64,000 nucleotides of DNA. It comes from Palsa-739 sp036512155 (GTDB lineage: Bacteria > Actinomycetota > Thermoleophilia > Gaiellales > Gaiellaceae). The notes under the pieces are model-generated. The model made no database searches, was not told the DNA's origin, and saw only the letters and a list, made by a program, of their open reading frames with translations. The number at the start of each line of letters is the position of its first letter. Position 1 is the stretch's first letter. Location of the stretch: assembly GCA_036512155.1 (NCBI GenBank), contig DATCBD010000059.1:1-64000 (forward strand). The letters are read 5' to 3'. The position numbers and the translations under genes are program-made. Below are positions 52,297 through 61,553 of the stretch, piece after piece.

Positions 52297-53931
52297 GTGC
52301 CGCTCGAAACTCGCACTGCGCCGGCCCTCTGGCGCTACGTGCAGGAGCAGCACCACTCGATGCCGGCGTACCTCGAGGAACAGCCGGACGGCTGGCGCGA
52401 CGTCTCCTGGGAGGAGGCCGGCCGCCGGGTCGACGCCCTGGCGCGGGGGCTCCTCGCCCGCGGCGCCCGCCGCGGGGACGCGGTCGCCGTGCTCTCCCGG
52501 ACGCGCCTCGAGTGGATCCTCCTCGACTGGGCGATCATGTCCATCGGCGCCGTGGTCGTCGGGCTCTACCCGACGAACACGGCGAGCGAGTGCGGGTACA
52601 TCCTGAGGCACTCCGAGGCGGTGCTCGCCCTCGTCGAGGACGACGAGCAGGCCGCCAAGCTCGCCTCCGTCTACGACGGGCCGGTCGTGCGGTTCGACGA
52701 GCTCGACGCGCTCGAAGCGAGCGCCGGGGACTCCAAGCCGGAGCCGGTCGGAGAAGAGGACCTCGCGACGCTGATCTACACGTCTGGGACGACCGGCCCG
52801 CCGAAGGGCTGCATGCTCACCCACAAGAACCTCGTAACCGCGGCGATGGGCGTGCGGAACGAGCTCCAGGACGAGACCGACGTCGTCCTGCTGTTCCTGC
52901 CGATGGCGCACAGCTTTGCCCGCATCGTCCACCAGGGCGCCGCGTACCACGGCTCCACACTCGTGATCGTGTCCGACGTTGCTCGGCTGCCCGAAGCGCT
53001 CGCGCGCACACGGCCGACGATCCTCCCTGCCGTCCCGCGCGTGTACGAGAAGATCCATGCGAACGTCGTCGGCGAGATCGAGCGGTCGAGCCCGGTCAAG
53101 CGTGCGATCGGCCGCTGGGCGCTCCGCGTCGGCGCCACCAACAAGCCGAGCAGCGCCCAGGGACGGATCGCCGACGCACTCGTGTTCAAGAAGATCCGCG
53201 ACCGCCTCGGCGGACGCATCCGCATCGGCATCTCCGGCGCGGCACCGCTCGGCATCGACGTCCTGGAGTTCTTCCGGTCGCTGAACATGCTCGTGATCGA
53301 GGGCTACGGGCTGACCGAGACGTCGAGCTCGCTCAGCGTCAACGACCCGGATGACTACCGCTTCGGCACCGTCGGCCGAGTCGTCGACGGCTCCGAGGTG
53401 AAGCTGGCCGAAGACGGCGAGATCCTCGTGCGGAGCGACAGCGTCTTCAAGGGCTACTTCAAGGATCCCGAGGCCACCGCAGCCGCCTTCACCGAGGACG
53501 GCTTCTTCCGCACCGGCGACATCGGCGAGATCGACGCCGACGGCTTCGTGAAGATCACCGACCGCAAGAAGGACATCATCATCACCGCGGGCGGCAAGAA
53601 CATCGCGCCGCAGAATCTCGAGAACGCGCTCAAGGCGTCGCGCTTCATCTCGCAGGCGCTCGTGGTCGGCGACCGGCGCCCGTACGTCACCGCGCTCATC
53701 ACGCTCGACTCGGACGAGGTCAACGGATCGGGGCGCGACCCGGAGCAGCTCGTGCAGGAGGTCGTCGACAACGTCAACCGCGATCGCGTCCGCGTCGAGC
53801 AGATCAAGCGGTTCGCCATCCTGCCGCGGGACTTCTCGCAGGAAGCCGGCGAGCTCACACCGACGCTGAAGCTCCGCCGCCGCGTCGTGCACGAGCACTT
53901 CGGCGGCGAGATCGAAGAGCTCTACGCCTAG
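52297..53931 (+). CDS. Long-chain acyl-CoA synthetase (AMP-forming)
   Basis: A 544-residue ANL-superfamily enzyme that activates fatty acids to acyl-CoA through an acyl-adenylate. The P-loop motif is TLIYTSGTTGPPKGCMLTHKNL (near 160). The A5 block is GYGLTETSS, A7 is FFRTGDIGEID, A8 is ITDRKKDIIITAGGKNIAP, and the C-terminal lysine sits in the GELTPTLKLRR stretch. Closest in style to the FadD15/long-chain group. GTG 52297 is preferred over TTG 52279. Its role is probably lipid uptake or beta-oxidation. The 3' end overlaps the NlpC gene's stop. Confidence 0.93.
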   Translation: MPLETRTAPALWRYVQEQHHSMPAYLEEQPDGWRDVSWEEAGRRVDALARGLLARGARRGDAVAVLSRTRLEWILLDWAIMSIGAVVVGLYPTNTASECGYILRHSEAVLALVEDDEQAAKLASVYDGPVVRFDELDALEASAGDSKPEPVGEEDLATLIYTSGTTGPPKGCMLTHKNLVTAAMGVRNELQDETDVVLLFLPMAHSFARIVHQGAAYHGSTLVIVSDVARLPEALARTRPTILPAVPRVYEKIHANVVGEIERSSPVKRAIGRWALRVGATNKPSSAQGRIADALVFKKIRDRLGGRIRIGISGAAPLGIDVLEFFRSLNMLVIEGYGLTETSSSLSVNDPDDYRFGTVGRVVDGSEVKLAEDGEILVRSDSVFKGYFKDPEATAAAFTEDGFFRTGDIGEIDADGFVKITDRKKDIIITAGGKNIAPQNLENALKASRFISQALVVGDRRPYVTALITLDSDEVNGSGRDPEQLVQEVVDNVNRDRVRVEQIKRFAILPRDFSQEAGELTPTLKLRRRVVHEHFGGEIEELYA

Positions 53932-54944
53932 CCGGATGTAATTCTGCGGGCGCCGTCGTACGTGGCGGCGTACCAGGCCTCGGAGAGGCTGTCGATCCGG
54001 ACGACGTCACCGGTGTGCGGAGAGTGGATGAACTCGCCGCCGCCGATGTAGATCCCGACGTGGCCGAGCCCGTCGAAGAAGACGAGGTCGCCGGGCTCGA
54101 GGTCGCTGTACGCGACCGGCACGCCCATGCCCCACTGCGCGCCGGTGTAGTGCGGCAGCGACACGCCAACCTGCGCGTACACATACATGACGAAACCGGA
54201 GCAGTCGAATCCGCTCGGGCTCGCGCCGCCCCAGACGTACGGCACGCCGAGGTACTGCATCGCGATCCCGACGACGCCCGAGTACTGCGTCGGCGGAGCC
54301 GTGAAGCCGGTGCTCAGATCGAGTGCGGGATTCTGTCCCTGCGCCTGGTAGGCCGCGACCCGCTGCTGCGCCTGCCGCTCGAGTGCGAGCTGCCGCGCGT
54401 GCTGCATCGCGACGAGATGCGCGATCTCGCCCTTGATCGAGTTGTATAGGCGCTGCTGCCGCCCGAGCTGCGACGCGATCCGGGCCTTCGCCACTGCGCG
54501 CTGGCGTACGAGCGCGGTCTGCGCGCGACGATCGTGGACGAGCGTGTGCTGGCGGACGGTCACCTCACGCTTGAACGAGACGACCTGATGCACGACAGCG
54601 ACGTCCTGCGTCGACAGCGACTGGACGGACTCGATGCGGTTGACGAGATCATCGATGCTCGTCGCGCCGAGAACGACTGCGAGCGTCGACTGGTTGTCGC
54701 GCGTCGTGTAGATCGAGACGAGCCGCTGCGAGAGGTCCTTCTGCGCGACGACGAGGTTCGAGCGCGCGACGTGCAGGCCGATGCGATTGATCGCGAGGCT
54801 GTGCTCGATCGCGTGCAGCTTGACGTTCGCGGAGTCGTAGCTGTTGCGTGCGCGCTCGAGGTTCGAATCGAGCTGCTGGATCTGCAGCATCACTTGCTGC
54901 GCCTCGGCCTGCTTCGCGCTGACCGAGGGGTCGGCAGTCGCCAC
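53928..54944 (-). CDS. Secreted NlpC/P60 peptidoglycan hydrolase with coiled coil
   Basis: The body has a long coiled coil (about 8-215) then an NlpC/P60 domain. The domain shows Cys in SGFDCSGFVMYVY (near 246), His in GHVGIYIG (near 294) and a second His/Asn-type residue in FIHSPHTG. These cleave gamma-D-Glu-type peptide bonds in the wall; RipA-like proteins with such coiled coils act in cell separation. The first canonical start is GTG 54944, but the frame continues upstream with a perfect signal peptide (LKRHAPVLLIALAAACVAAG). Upstream of GTG 54944 there is no ATG, GTG or TTG before a stop. ATC 55013 or CTG 55004 would supply the start, giving about 360 residues. Confidence 0.88.
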   Translation of the reverse strand: MATADPSVSAKQAEAQQVMLQIQQLDSNLERARNSYDSANVKLHAIEHSLAINRIGLHVARSNLVVAQKDLSQRLVSIYTTRDNQSTLAVVLGATSIDDLVNRIESVQSLSTQDVAVVHQVVSFKREVTVRQHTLVHDRRAQTALVRQRAVAKARIASQLGRQQRLYNSIKGEIAHLVAMQHARQLALERQAQQRVAAYQAQGQNPALDLSTGFTAPPTQYSGVVGIAMQYLGVPYVWGGASPSGFDCSGFVMYVYAQVGVSLPHYTGAQWGMGVPVAYSDLEPGDLVFFDGLGHVGIYIGGGEFIHSPHTGDVVRIDSLSEAWYAATYDGARRITSG

Positions 54945-55221
54945 ACCGGCCGCAACGCAAGCCGCGGCGAGGGCGATGAGAAGGACCGGAGCGTGTCGCT
55001 TCAGTGTCTGGATGACGTTTCCCGACGTTCACCCGGCGCGTCCGCACCGGGCCTCCCATACGTCACAAGGTCGGGACGCTACCAGGGCTTTCGGATGCTG
55101 GCAACCGACAAAAGGCCTGAAAGTTGCCGCAAATTGCCACTAGCCACACGCCAGGATCCGGCAAAAGAACCTGCACAAACTGGCCGAAATCCCCGGATTC
55201 GTATGGTACGGTCCCGCCCTC

Positions 55222-56259
55222 GTGAGCGCCCGAAGGACACGATCCGCGGCGCTGCTCGCCGGCGTCTCCGCGGTGCTCGTCTTCGCCGCCGGCTCGCCTG
55301 CGGCCGCCGGCCCCGGGTCGCACGTGAGCAGCCTGCAGGCGGAGGAGAACGCGCTCGCGGGACGAGTCCACAGCGCGTCGCTCGACCTCTACGCGCTCGA
55401 CTCGAGCCTCGCGGCCGCGCAATCGAAGTTGACGAACTTGCGTGCCGAGGCCGCGCGTCTTCGCCTCCAGCAGGTGCAGCTCGCACAACAGATCAGCGCG
55501 ACACAACGCATGCTCACGATCTCGCAGCAGCATCTCGGCGAGAACCTCCGTCTGATGTACGAGCAAGGCGACACCGATCCTGTCGCCGTCATTCTCGGCG
55601 CAGAGTCGCTCGACGACGCGGTGTCGACGCTCGACGGGCTGAAGCGCGTTACCGACCAGAGCAGCGGGTTCGTGGTCGCGTCTGCCCTCGCGAAACACCG
55701 ACTGCAGATGTTGCGCGCAGCGTTGTCGACGCATCGCGCACGCATCGCAAGTGCGGTTCGCGCTGCTGCCGGCACAACGAGGACGCTCGCGTCGGCGCGC
55801 GCCGACAGGCTCTCCTTCATCTCCGGCCTGCGCGCGCAGCAGCAGTTGAAGGCGTCGCGGATTCAGCAGCTCGAAGCGTCCGTGCAGCGCGCAGAGGTCA
55901 AGTCGACGACGCTGACCGCGGCAGTGGCCGCGAGCGGGCCGGTACCCGCGGTCGTCGGAGACCCGAGCCCGGCTCCGGCATCGGCCCAGAGCAGCGGCGG
56001 CCGCACGCTCGTCGTGTCCGCCACCGGCTATTCGCTTCCGGGACACACCGCGACAGGGCTCCCCGTGGGCTGGGGCATCGTCGCCGTCGATCCTACGGTC
56101 ATCCCGCTCGGCACGCGCATGACCGTCCCGGGCTACGGGGAGGCTGTGGCCGCCGACGTCGGCAGCGGCGTTCGCGGCGCATCCATCGACCTCTGGTTCC
56201 CCACCGTCGCACAGGCGTTCGCCTGGGGGCGGCGGACGGTCACCATCACCCTGCACTAG
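55222..56259 (+). CDS. Secreted coiled-coil protein with C-terminal 3D domain
   Basis: A 345-residue exported protein. The signal peptide is about residues 1-29, the coiled coil about 35-235, then a Pro/Ala/Ser linker. A 3D domain follows (about 262-345), with the family pattern SATGYSLPGHTATGLPVGWGIVAVDPTVIPLGTRMTVPGYGEAVAADVG and the closing IDLWF, whose three Asp residues form the active cleft. 3D domains are RlpA/MltA-like, acting on glycan strands. It is divergent from the NlpC gene, so the two share a 277-bp control region and probably act together on the wall. Confidence 0.88.
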   Translation: MSARRTRSAALLAGVSAVLVFAAGSPAAAGPGSHVSSLQAEENALAGRVHSASLDLYALDSSLAAAQSKLTNLRAEAARLRLQQVQLAQQISATQRMLTISQQHLGENLRLMYEQGDTDPVAVILGAESLDDAVSTLDGLKRVTDQSSGFVVASALAKHRLQMLRAALSTHRARIASAVRAAAGTTRTLASARADRLSFISGLRAQQQLKASRIQQLEASVQRAEVKSTTLTAAVAASGPVPAVVGDPSPAPASAQSSGGRTLVVSATGYSLPGHTATGLPVGWGIVAVDPTVIPLGTRMTVPGYGEAVAADVGSGVRGASIDLWFPTVAQAFAWGRRTVTITLH

Positions 56260-56342
56260 ACTTGGCCGCGTAAGGGGGGTGTGAAGACCTGACAGAGCCG
56301 CTTTCGGCCAGCGATGAGCGGGGGCTCGAGACGCTTCGCGTC

Positions 56343-56972
56343 TTGATCGTGGACGACCATGATCTGTTCCGCACGGGCCTACGCAACCTGCTCGAGGAGC
56401 AGGGCGTCCAGATCTCGGGCGAAGCTGCGTCCGGGACAGAGGCCGTAAAGTCCGTCCGGGAGATCGCTCCCGACGTCGTCGTCATGGATCTCAACATGCC
56501 GGGCATGGGCGGCGTCGAGGCGACGCGGCACATCGCGGCGATCGCTCCGCTCACGCGCGTCGTCGTGCTGACCATCTCCGACGAGGACGCCGACGTGCTG
56601 GACGCGATCCTCGCGGGCGCGTGCGGCTACCTGTTGAAGGACGCGTCGATCGACGAGCTGCTGGCCGGCATCCGCGCCGCGTCGCGCGGCGAGTCGCTGA
56701 TCTCCCCCGGCATCGCCGCGAAGGTTCTGCAGCGTGTGCGTGCGACGAGCGCGCAGCCGGAGATCGCAGACGCGATCCGGTCCGAGCTGTCCGACCGCGA
56801 GATCGAGGTGCTGAAGCTGATCGCGAACGGCAAGGACAACGCCGTCATCGCCGCCGAGCTGCACATCAGCCCGAAGACGGTGAAGAACCACATCTCCAAC
56901 ATCCTCATGAAGCTGCAGATCGACAACCGCATCCAGGCGGCGGTCTACGCCGTGAGGTCGGGGATCGTCTAG
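56343..56972 (+). CDS. NarL/FixJ-type response regulator
   Basis: A two-domain regulator. The receiver (about 1-118) has DD pocket residues, the phospho-acceptor Asp in VVVMDLNMPG, Thr in VLTISD and Lys in YLLKDAS. The LuxR-type helix-turn-helix (about 145-205) reads LSDREIEVLKLIANGKDNAVIAAELHISPKTVKNHISNIL. TTG 56343 removes the first beta strand (the sequence before it reads LRVLIVDDHD), so the true start is probably upstream. The only candidate behind a ribosome-binding site (AAGGGGGG) is CTG 56289, giving 227 residues. No histidine kinase is adjacent. Confidence 0.9.
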   Translation: MIVDDHDLFRTGLRNLLEEQGVQISGEAASGTEAVKSVREIAPDVVVMDLNMPGMGGVEATRHIAAIAPLTRVVVLTISDEDADVLDAILAGACGYLLKDASIDELLAGIRAASRGESLISPGIAAKVLQRVRATSAQPEIADAIRSELSDREIEVLKLIANGKDNAVIAAELHISPKTVKNHISNILMKLQIDNRIQAAVYAVRSGIV

Positions 56973-57301
56973 CTCGCGTGCCGCAGCGCGCGCGTGCGCG
57001 CCTGCAGCCGCCGCAGCAGCGCGCGCAGATGTCCGAGCTCGACGTCGGCGTGCCTGAGCCGCCTGCCGAGCGCGACGATCTCGTCCGTGATGTGCTTCCC
57101 GACGGGCTCCTCCACCGTCCGTGCCACCTCGCCGATCCTGCGCTCGATGCGCGACCGCTCGGCCTCGAGGGCGAGCGCCTCGGCGTAGCCGTCGGTCAGG
57201 GTCTCCTCCATGCTGGCAAGCGTCGGCGCAGCCGACCCGCTTGCAGGGGCCTCGAGCAGCTCTTCGATCCGCTGCAGCACGGCGTCGTCGTTTCCGCCCA
57301 C
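56969..57301 (-). CDS. Small helical protein of unknown function
   Basis: A 110-residue protein, helical and Glu/Arg/Leu-rich (RIEELLEAP, then ALALEAERSRIERRIGEVARTVEEP, then LGRRLRHADVELGHLRALLRRL). It resembles a short coiled-coil dimer. No signal or membrane part, no recognised family. Its stop overlaps the regulator's stop by 4 bp; divergent from dacB. Confidence 0.65.
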   Translation of the reverse strand: MGGNDDAVLQRIEELLEAPASGSAAPTLASMEETLTDGYAEALALEAERSRIERRIGEVARTVEEPVGKHITDEIVALGRRLRHADVELGHLRALLRRLQARTRALRHAS

Positions 57302-57408
57302 GACCCTCGATTATCGAGGCCCCTGCTCGGGGCTAACAGGGCCTGCCGACCCATCTTCGCCGTCCATACGGCCCATCGCCCTTGACGATCCCGGTACCGG
57401 CCCAAACA

Positions 57409-58638
57409 ATGAAACGGCACGTGCTCGCCCGCGTCGTCGCCGCCTTCGGGGTCGTTTCCGCCGTACTCGCCTCAGCCGCTCCAGGCGGCGCCGCGAACGG
57501 CTCGCTGCCGTCCCTGCTCTCCCGGGCGCTGCACGCGCCGTTCGTCGACTTCGCCACGTCCGGCGCCGTCGCGGTCGACCTCTTCACCGGCCGGGTCGTC
57601 TTCGCACACAACGCGACCCTGCCCCTCCGGCCCGCCTCGAACGAGAAGCTCGCGGTCACGTACGCGGCGCTGACCGCGCTCGGCCCCGCCTTCCGAATCG
57701 AGACGGACGTGCTCGGCGAGGGCGAGCAGGACGGATCGACGTGGCACGGCAACCTCGTCCTCAAGGGTTACGGCGATCCGACGCTCTCGTCACAGGACCT
57801 CGCGGCGCTCGCGCACCAGGTGCGCGCGGACGGCATCACAGCCGTCAGCGGCGAGGTGCTCGGCGACGAGACGTGGTTCGACACCCGCCGCACAGCGCCG
57901 GGCTGGAAGGCGGCCTTCTACATCAAGGAGTCGCCGCCGCTGTCGGCGCTCATCGTCGACCGCGGCGCCGTCGGACGATTCACGTCGCACAACCCGGCGC
58001 TGTCGGCCGCGCAGAAGTTCACGAAGCTGCTTGCCCGCGCAGGCGTGAGAGTCGCCGGCGGAGCCACGCTCGGCGTCGCGGACGACGCGGGCGTCGAGCT
58101 CGCGTCCTTCGACTCGCCGACGCTCGCCTCGATGGTGCACTGGATGGACAAGGTGAGCGACAACTTCACCGCGGAGATGCTCGTGAAGGAGCTCGGCGCG
58201 GTACAGGCCGGCGCAGGGACGACCGCGGCCGGCATCCGTGTCGTCCGCGCGCAGCTCGCCGACGCGGGCGTGCCGCTCGACGGCGTGACGATGGTCGACG
58301 GGTCGGGCCTCTCGCTGATCGACCGGATGACGGCGTCGACGCTCGTCGCGCTCCTGCGCGTGATGTGGAGCGATCCCTCGATGCATCAGGAGCTGCTCGC
58401 GTCGCTGCCGGTCGCGGGCCGGAGCGGAACGTTGCACGACCGCATGCGCCACACCGTCGCCGTCGGCGTCGTGCGCGCGAAGACCGGGACGACGGATAAC
58501 TCAACCGCCCTGTCCGGCTTCGTCGGCGAGAGCTATGTCTTCTCGGTGCTCGTCAACGGCGCACCGGTCTCCTGGACGGCGTCTCGCGACGCCGAAGACC
58601 GGTTCGCAATCGCGCTAGCCGCGCAGCAACTGCACTAG
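57409..58638 (+). CDS. dacB: D-Ala-D-Ala carboxypeptidase (S13 family, PBP4-like)
   Basis: A 409-residue exported enzyme that trims or cleaves D-Ala crosslinks in peptidoglycan. The signal peptide is about residues 1-31. The active Ser is in LPLRPASNEKLAVT (SxxK), SxN in VSDNFTAEM, and KTG in VRAKTGTTDN. The inserted domains between SxxK and SxN match class C PBP4, and the length is slightly short for the family. ATG 57409 follows an A-rich stretch and is favoured over 57382. Confidence 0.94.
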   Translation: MKRHVLARVVAAFGVVSAVLASAAPGGAANGSLPSLLSRALHAPFVDFATSGAVAVDLFTGRVVFAHNATLPLRPASNEKLAVTYAALTALGPAFRIETDVLGEGEQDGSTWHGNLVLKGYGDPTLSSQDLAALAHQVRADGITAVSGEVLGDETWFDTRRTAPGWKAAFYIKESPPLSALIVDRGAVGRFTSHNPALSAAQKFTKLLARAGVRVAGGATLGVADDAGVELASFDSPTLASMVHWMDKVSDNFTAEMLVKELGAVQAGAGTTAAGIRVVRAQLADAGVPLDGVTMVDGSGLSLIDRMTASTLVALLRVMWSDPSMHQELLASLPVAGRSGTLHDRMRHTVAVGVVRAKTGTTDNSTALSGFVGESYVFSVLVNGAPVSWTASRDAEDRFAIALAAQQLH

Positions 58639-60621
58639 GTCGTCTTCCGAGAGAATCGGCACGCCGGCCTTCTCGGCCTTCGTGAGCTTCGACTTGCCCG
58701 GGTCCTCGCCGACGACCAGGCCGGTCGTCTTCGAGGAGACGGAGTCGGACACCTTCGCGCCGCGCGCCTCGAGCGCCGCCTCGGCCTCTTCGCGCGTGAA
58801 GCGCTCGAGCGTGCCTGTGACGACGTAGCGCTTGCCGGTGAGCGGCCCCTCGACCGGCCGCTCCTCCTCGCCCGCCTCGAAGCGCAGGCCGAGGTCGCGC
58901 AGCTCTTCGACCAGCCGGCCGTTGTCGTCGTCGCGGAACCACTCCGCGATCGCCTCCGCACGCTCCGGGCCGATGCCCTCCGCCTCGACCAGCTCCTCCT
59001 GCGTCGCGTTCATCAACGCATCGACGGTGCCGAAGTGGCGCGCGAGCGTCTGCCCGGTCACCCACCCGACATCGGGGATGTTCAGCCCGAAGAGGATGCG
59101 CGAGAACGGAATCGCCTTCGACGCTGCGATCGCTTCGATCGCATTGCCGGCGCTGATCTCGGCGTAGCCGTCGACCTCCATCAGCTGCTCGCGCGTCACC
59201 CTGTACAGCTCGGGGACGGAGCGCACGATGCCGAGATCCCACAGCCGGCGTACCGACTGCTCGCCGACGCCGTCGATGTCGGCCGCCGCCATCACCCAGT
59301 TGATCAGCGCCTCGAGCCCGCGCGACGGGCAGGCCCGGTTCGGGCAGCGGTGCATCGCCTCGCCTTCGGGCTTCACCACCTCGGTGCCGCACAGCGGGCA
59401 ATGCGTCGGCATGCGGAAGCGCTTCGTTCCCTTCCGATGCGCGCCTGCGGGGCCGACGATCTGCGGGATGACGTCGCCCGCGCGCTGGACGATGACGTCG
59501 TCGCCCGCGCGAATCTCCTTGCGGTTGATGTCCTCCTCGTTGTGCAGCGTCGCGCGCGAGATGGTGACGCCGCCCACCTCGACCGGCTCGAGCACGGCCC
59601 ACGGGTTGAGCGCGCCGGTGCGACCGACACGGATGAGGATGTGGTTCAGCCGCGTGACGGCGGTCATCGGCGCCCACTTGAACGCGCGCGCCCAGCGTGG
59701 GCGCTCGTGCAGCGAGCCGAGCCGGGCCTGCTGGTCGAACGAGTCGACCTTGATGACGATGCCGTCGATCTCGTAGTCGAGCTCGGCACGTCGCAGCTCC
59801 CACGCACGCACGCGTTCTGCGATCTCCTCGATCGACTCCACGCGCTCCGCGAACGGATTCGTGCGGAACCCGTGCGCGCGCAGCCACTGCAGCGTCTCCC
59901 AGTGCGTCGTCAGCTCGTCGAGGCCCTCGCGCCGCCCGGTCCCGTACACCCAGATCGAGAGCGGCCGCTGCGCCGTGATGGACGAGTCTTTCTGCCGGAG
60001 CGATCCCGCCGAGGCGTTGCGCGGGTTCGGCGTGGTCGGCTTCCCCTCGGCAACGAGCCGCTCGTTGAACGCGTGGAAGCCGGAGAGCGGCATGTACACC
60101 TCGCCGCGCACCTCGACGAGCGGAGGTGCGTCGCCTTGCATCTGCAGCGGGATGGCGCCGATCGTGCGCAGGTTGGGCGTGACGTCCTCGCCCTGCACGC
60201 CGTCCCCGCGCGTCGCGCCGCGCACGAAGGCCCCGTTCTCGTACACGAGGTTGATGGCGGATCCATCGACCTTCGGCTCGAGGACGTAGCCGACAGGCTC
60301 GTCGGTCCCGAGCCGCTTGCGGACGTCGTCAGCCCACTTGGCGATCGCCTCGTCCGTGGTCACCTTCTCGAGCGAGCCCATCGGCGACAGGTGCCGAACC
60401 TTCTGGAACTGCCCCGAGAGCGGCGCGCCCACGCGCTGCGTCGGCGAGTGGGGCGTGACGAGCTCGGGGTGCTCCGCCTCGATCGCGGCCAGCTCGTCGT
60501 AGAGGACGTCGTAGGCGGCGTCCTCCATGATCGGGTCGTCGTCGACGTGGTAGGCGATGAGCGCGCGATTGAGGAGCTCGCGCAGCTCGGTAGCCCTCGT
60601 GCGCGCCTCAGACCGCGGCAA
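58615..60621 (-). CDS. ligA: NAD-dependent DNA ligase
   Basis: A 668-residue replicative ligase. The Ia domain has YDxLYDEL-type residues (AAYDVLYDEL). The adenylation domain has the nucleophile Lys in LEPKVDGSA (near 117). The OB fold follows, then a four-Cys zinc finger (CPLCGTEV...HRCPNRACP), HhH repeats (IDGVGEQSVRRL, EGIGPERAEAI) and a C-terminal BRCT domain (GKRYVVTGTLERFTREEAE). All catalytic motifs are intact. TTG 60621 is chosen for the GGAGGAG site just upstream, inside the end of the HAD gene (14-bp overlap). Confidence 0.97.
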   Translation of the reverse strand: MPRSEARTRATELRELLNRALIAYHVDDDPIMEDAAYDVLYDELAAIEAEHPELVTPHSPTQRVGAPLSGQFQKVRHLSPMGSLEKVTTDEAIAKWADDVRKRLGTDEPVGYVLEPKVDGSAINLVYENGAFVRGATRGDGVQGEDVTPNLRTIGAIPLQMQGDAPPLVEVRGEVYMPLSGFHAFNERLVAEGKPTTPNPRNASAGSLRQKDSSITAQRPLSIWVYGTGRREGLDELTTHWETLQWLRAHGFRTNPFAERVESIEEIAERVRAWELRRAELDYEIDGIVIKVDSFDQQARLGSLHERPRWARAFKWAPMTAVTRLNHILIRVGRTGALNPWAVLEPVEVGGVTISRATLHNEEDINRKEIRAGDDVIVQRAGDVIPQIVGPAGAHRKGTKRFRMPTHCPLCGTEVVKPEGEAMHRCPNRACPSRGLEALINWVMAAADIDGVGEQSVRRLWDLGIVRSVPELYRVTREQLMEVDGYAEISAGNAIEAIAASKAIPFSRILFGLNIPDVGWVTGQTLARHFGTVDALMNATQEELVEAEGIGPERAEAIAEWFRDDDNGRLVEELRDLGLRFEAGEEERPVEGPLTGKRYVVTGTLERFTREEAEAALEARGAKVSDSVSSKTTGLVVGEDPGKSKLTKAEKAGVPILSEDDLVQLLRG

Positions 60622-61246
60622 GCAGCTCCTCCGCCGTGTCGACGATCGCATCCGGGTGCTCGTGCTCGAGCCGCGAGCGGTCGTGGATGCGGCCCCAGGT
60701 AACGGCCACCGACGCCATCCCGGCCGCCTTGGCGGCCCGGACGTCGAAGGGGGAGTCGCCGATGTAGACCGCCTCCTCGGGGCGGGCGCCGAGGCGCTCG
60801 GCCGCGAGGAGCAGCGGCTCGGGATCGGGCTTGTGGCGCTCGGTCTCGTCGCCCCCGACGATCACCTCGAACAGGTGGCCGAGGGGCACGTGCGCGAATG
60901 CGAGCTCGACGGTCGAGCGCCGCTTCGCGGTGACCACGGCCAGCCGGCGTCCCTCCGCATGGAGCCGTTCGAGGGCGTCCTCCATGCCGGCGCAGCACAG
61001 GAGCTCCTCGTGCAACGGCTCGTTGTGGGCGCGGTAGACGGTGACGAGCTCGTCCACCCGTTCCGAGTCGAAGGCCTGCATCTGGGCCTCGAGGCCTGGG
61101 CCTCCGACCGCCCGCATCAGCTCCTCGTCCGAGTATTCGCGGCCCAGCACCTCGCGGGTGGCATGGCGCATCGAGGCGAGGATGATCCCGCCGGAGTCGA
61201 TGACCGTGCCGTCGAGGTCGAACAATACGACCGGAAAGTGGGGCAT
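60608..61246 (-). CDS. HAD-superfamily phosphatase (Gph/PpaX-like)
   Basis: A 212-residue hydrolase. Motif I is VVLFDLDGTVIDS with the nucleophile Asp, motif II is VVTAKRR, motif III Lys is in ERHKPDPEP and motif IV in YIGDSPFDVRAAKAAG. The helical cap (about 17-85) is of the C1 type of phosphoglycolate phosphatase and pyrophosphatase PpaX. PpaX or nucleotide/sugar phosphate hydrolysis are the likely activities; if it is a pyrophosphatase, coupling to ligA, which releases NMN and AMP rather than PPi, is not obvious. Overlaps ligA. Confidence 0.88.
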   Translation of the reverse strand: MPHFPVVLFDLDGTVIDSGGIILASMRHATREVLGREYSDEELMRAVGGPGLEAQMQAFDSERVDELVTVYRAHNEPLHEELLCCAGMEDALERLHAEGRRLAVVTAKRRSTVELAFAHVPLGHLFEVIVGGDETERHKPDPEPLLLAAERLGARPEEAVYIGDSPFDVRAAKAAGMASVAVTWGRIHDRSRLEHEHPDAIVDTAEELLAAV

Positions 61247-61366
61247 TTGCCGATCGTAGCTGGGGCCTCCCGGCTAAATCCCCCGTTCGGGGGGCGCTTT
61301 CGTCACTTCTCCAAAGGGAGGATGCGCAACGCAGGACTGCGGCTATCCACTTGGAGGTGAACCTGC

Positions 61367-61495
61367 ATGGTTCGTTGGCATTCTTCGACCATCAAGGCTG
61401 TGGTCGCGCTCGGCGCTCTAACCTCGCTCCTCGTTTCTTCGGGTGCGGGTCTGCGCTGGGGCGATCTCGTCTCCGTACTGACCGGCCTGTTCTAG
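61367..61495 (+). CDS. 42-residue membrane peptide
   Basis: A short gene with an excellent ribosome-binding site (GGAGGTGA, 7 bp before ATG 61367), ending at TAG 61493-61495. The product MVRWHSSTIKAVVALGALTS continues LLVSSGAGLRWGDLVSVLTG with one hydrophobic helix (about 10-27). Unknown family. It lies 58 bp upstream of the GGDEF/HD-GYP gene on the same strand and may be co-expressed with it. Confidence 0.6.
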   Translation: MVRWHSSTIKAVVALGALTSLLVSSGAGLRWGDLVSVLTGLF

Positions 61496-61553
61496 AAGGG
61501 TTTCCGCGGCGGGGCCGGTGCGATTACCGGCTCCCCCGCGCTCCCCTGTGGCG

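Noticed and set aside
54945..55221. c-di-AMP (ydaO-type) riboswitch before the NlpC/P60 gene
   Set aside because: Such switches are common before actinobacterial wall hydrolases, but I could not find the conserved core on either strand and the gap is short.
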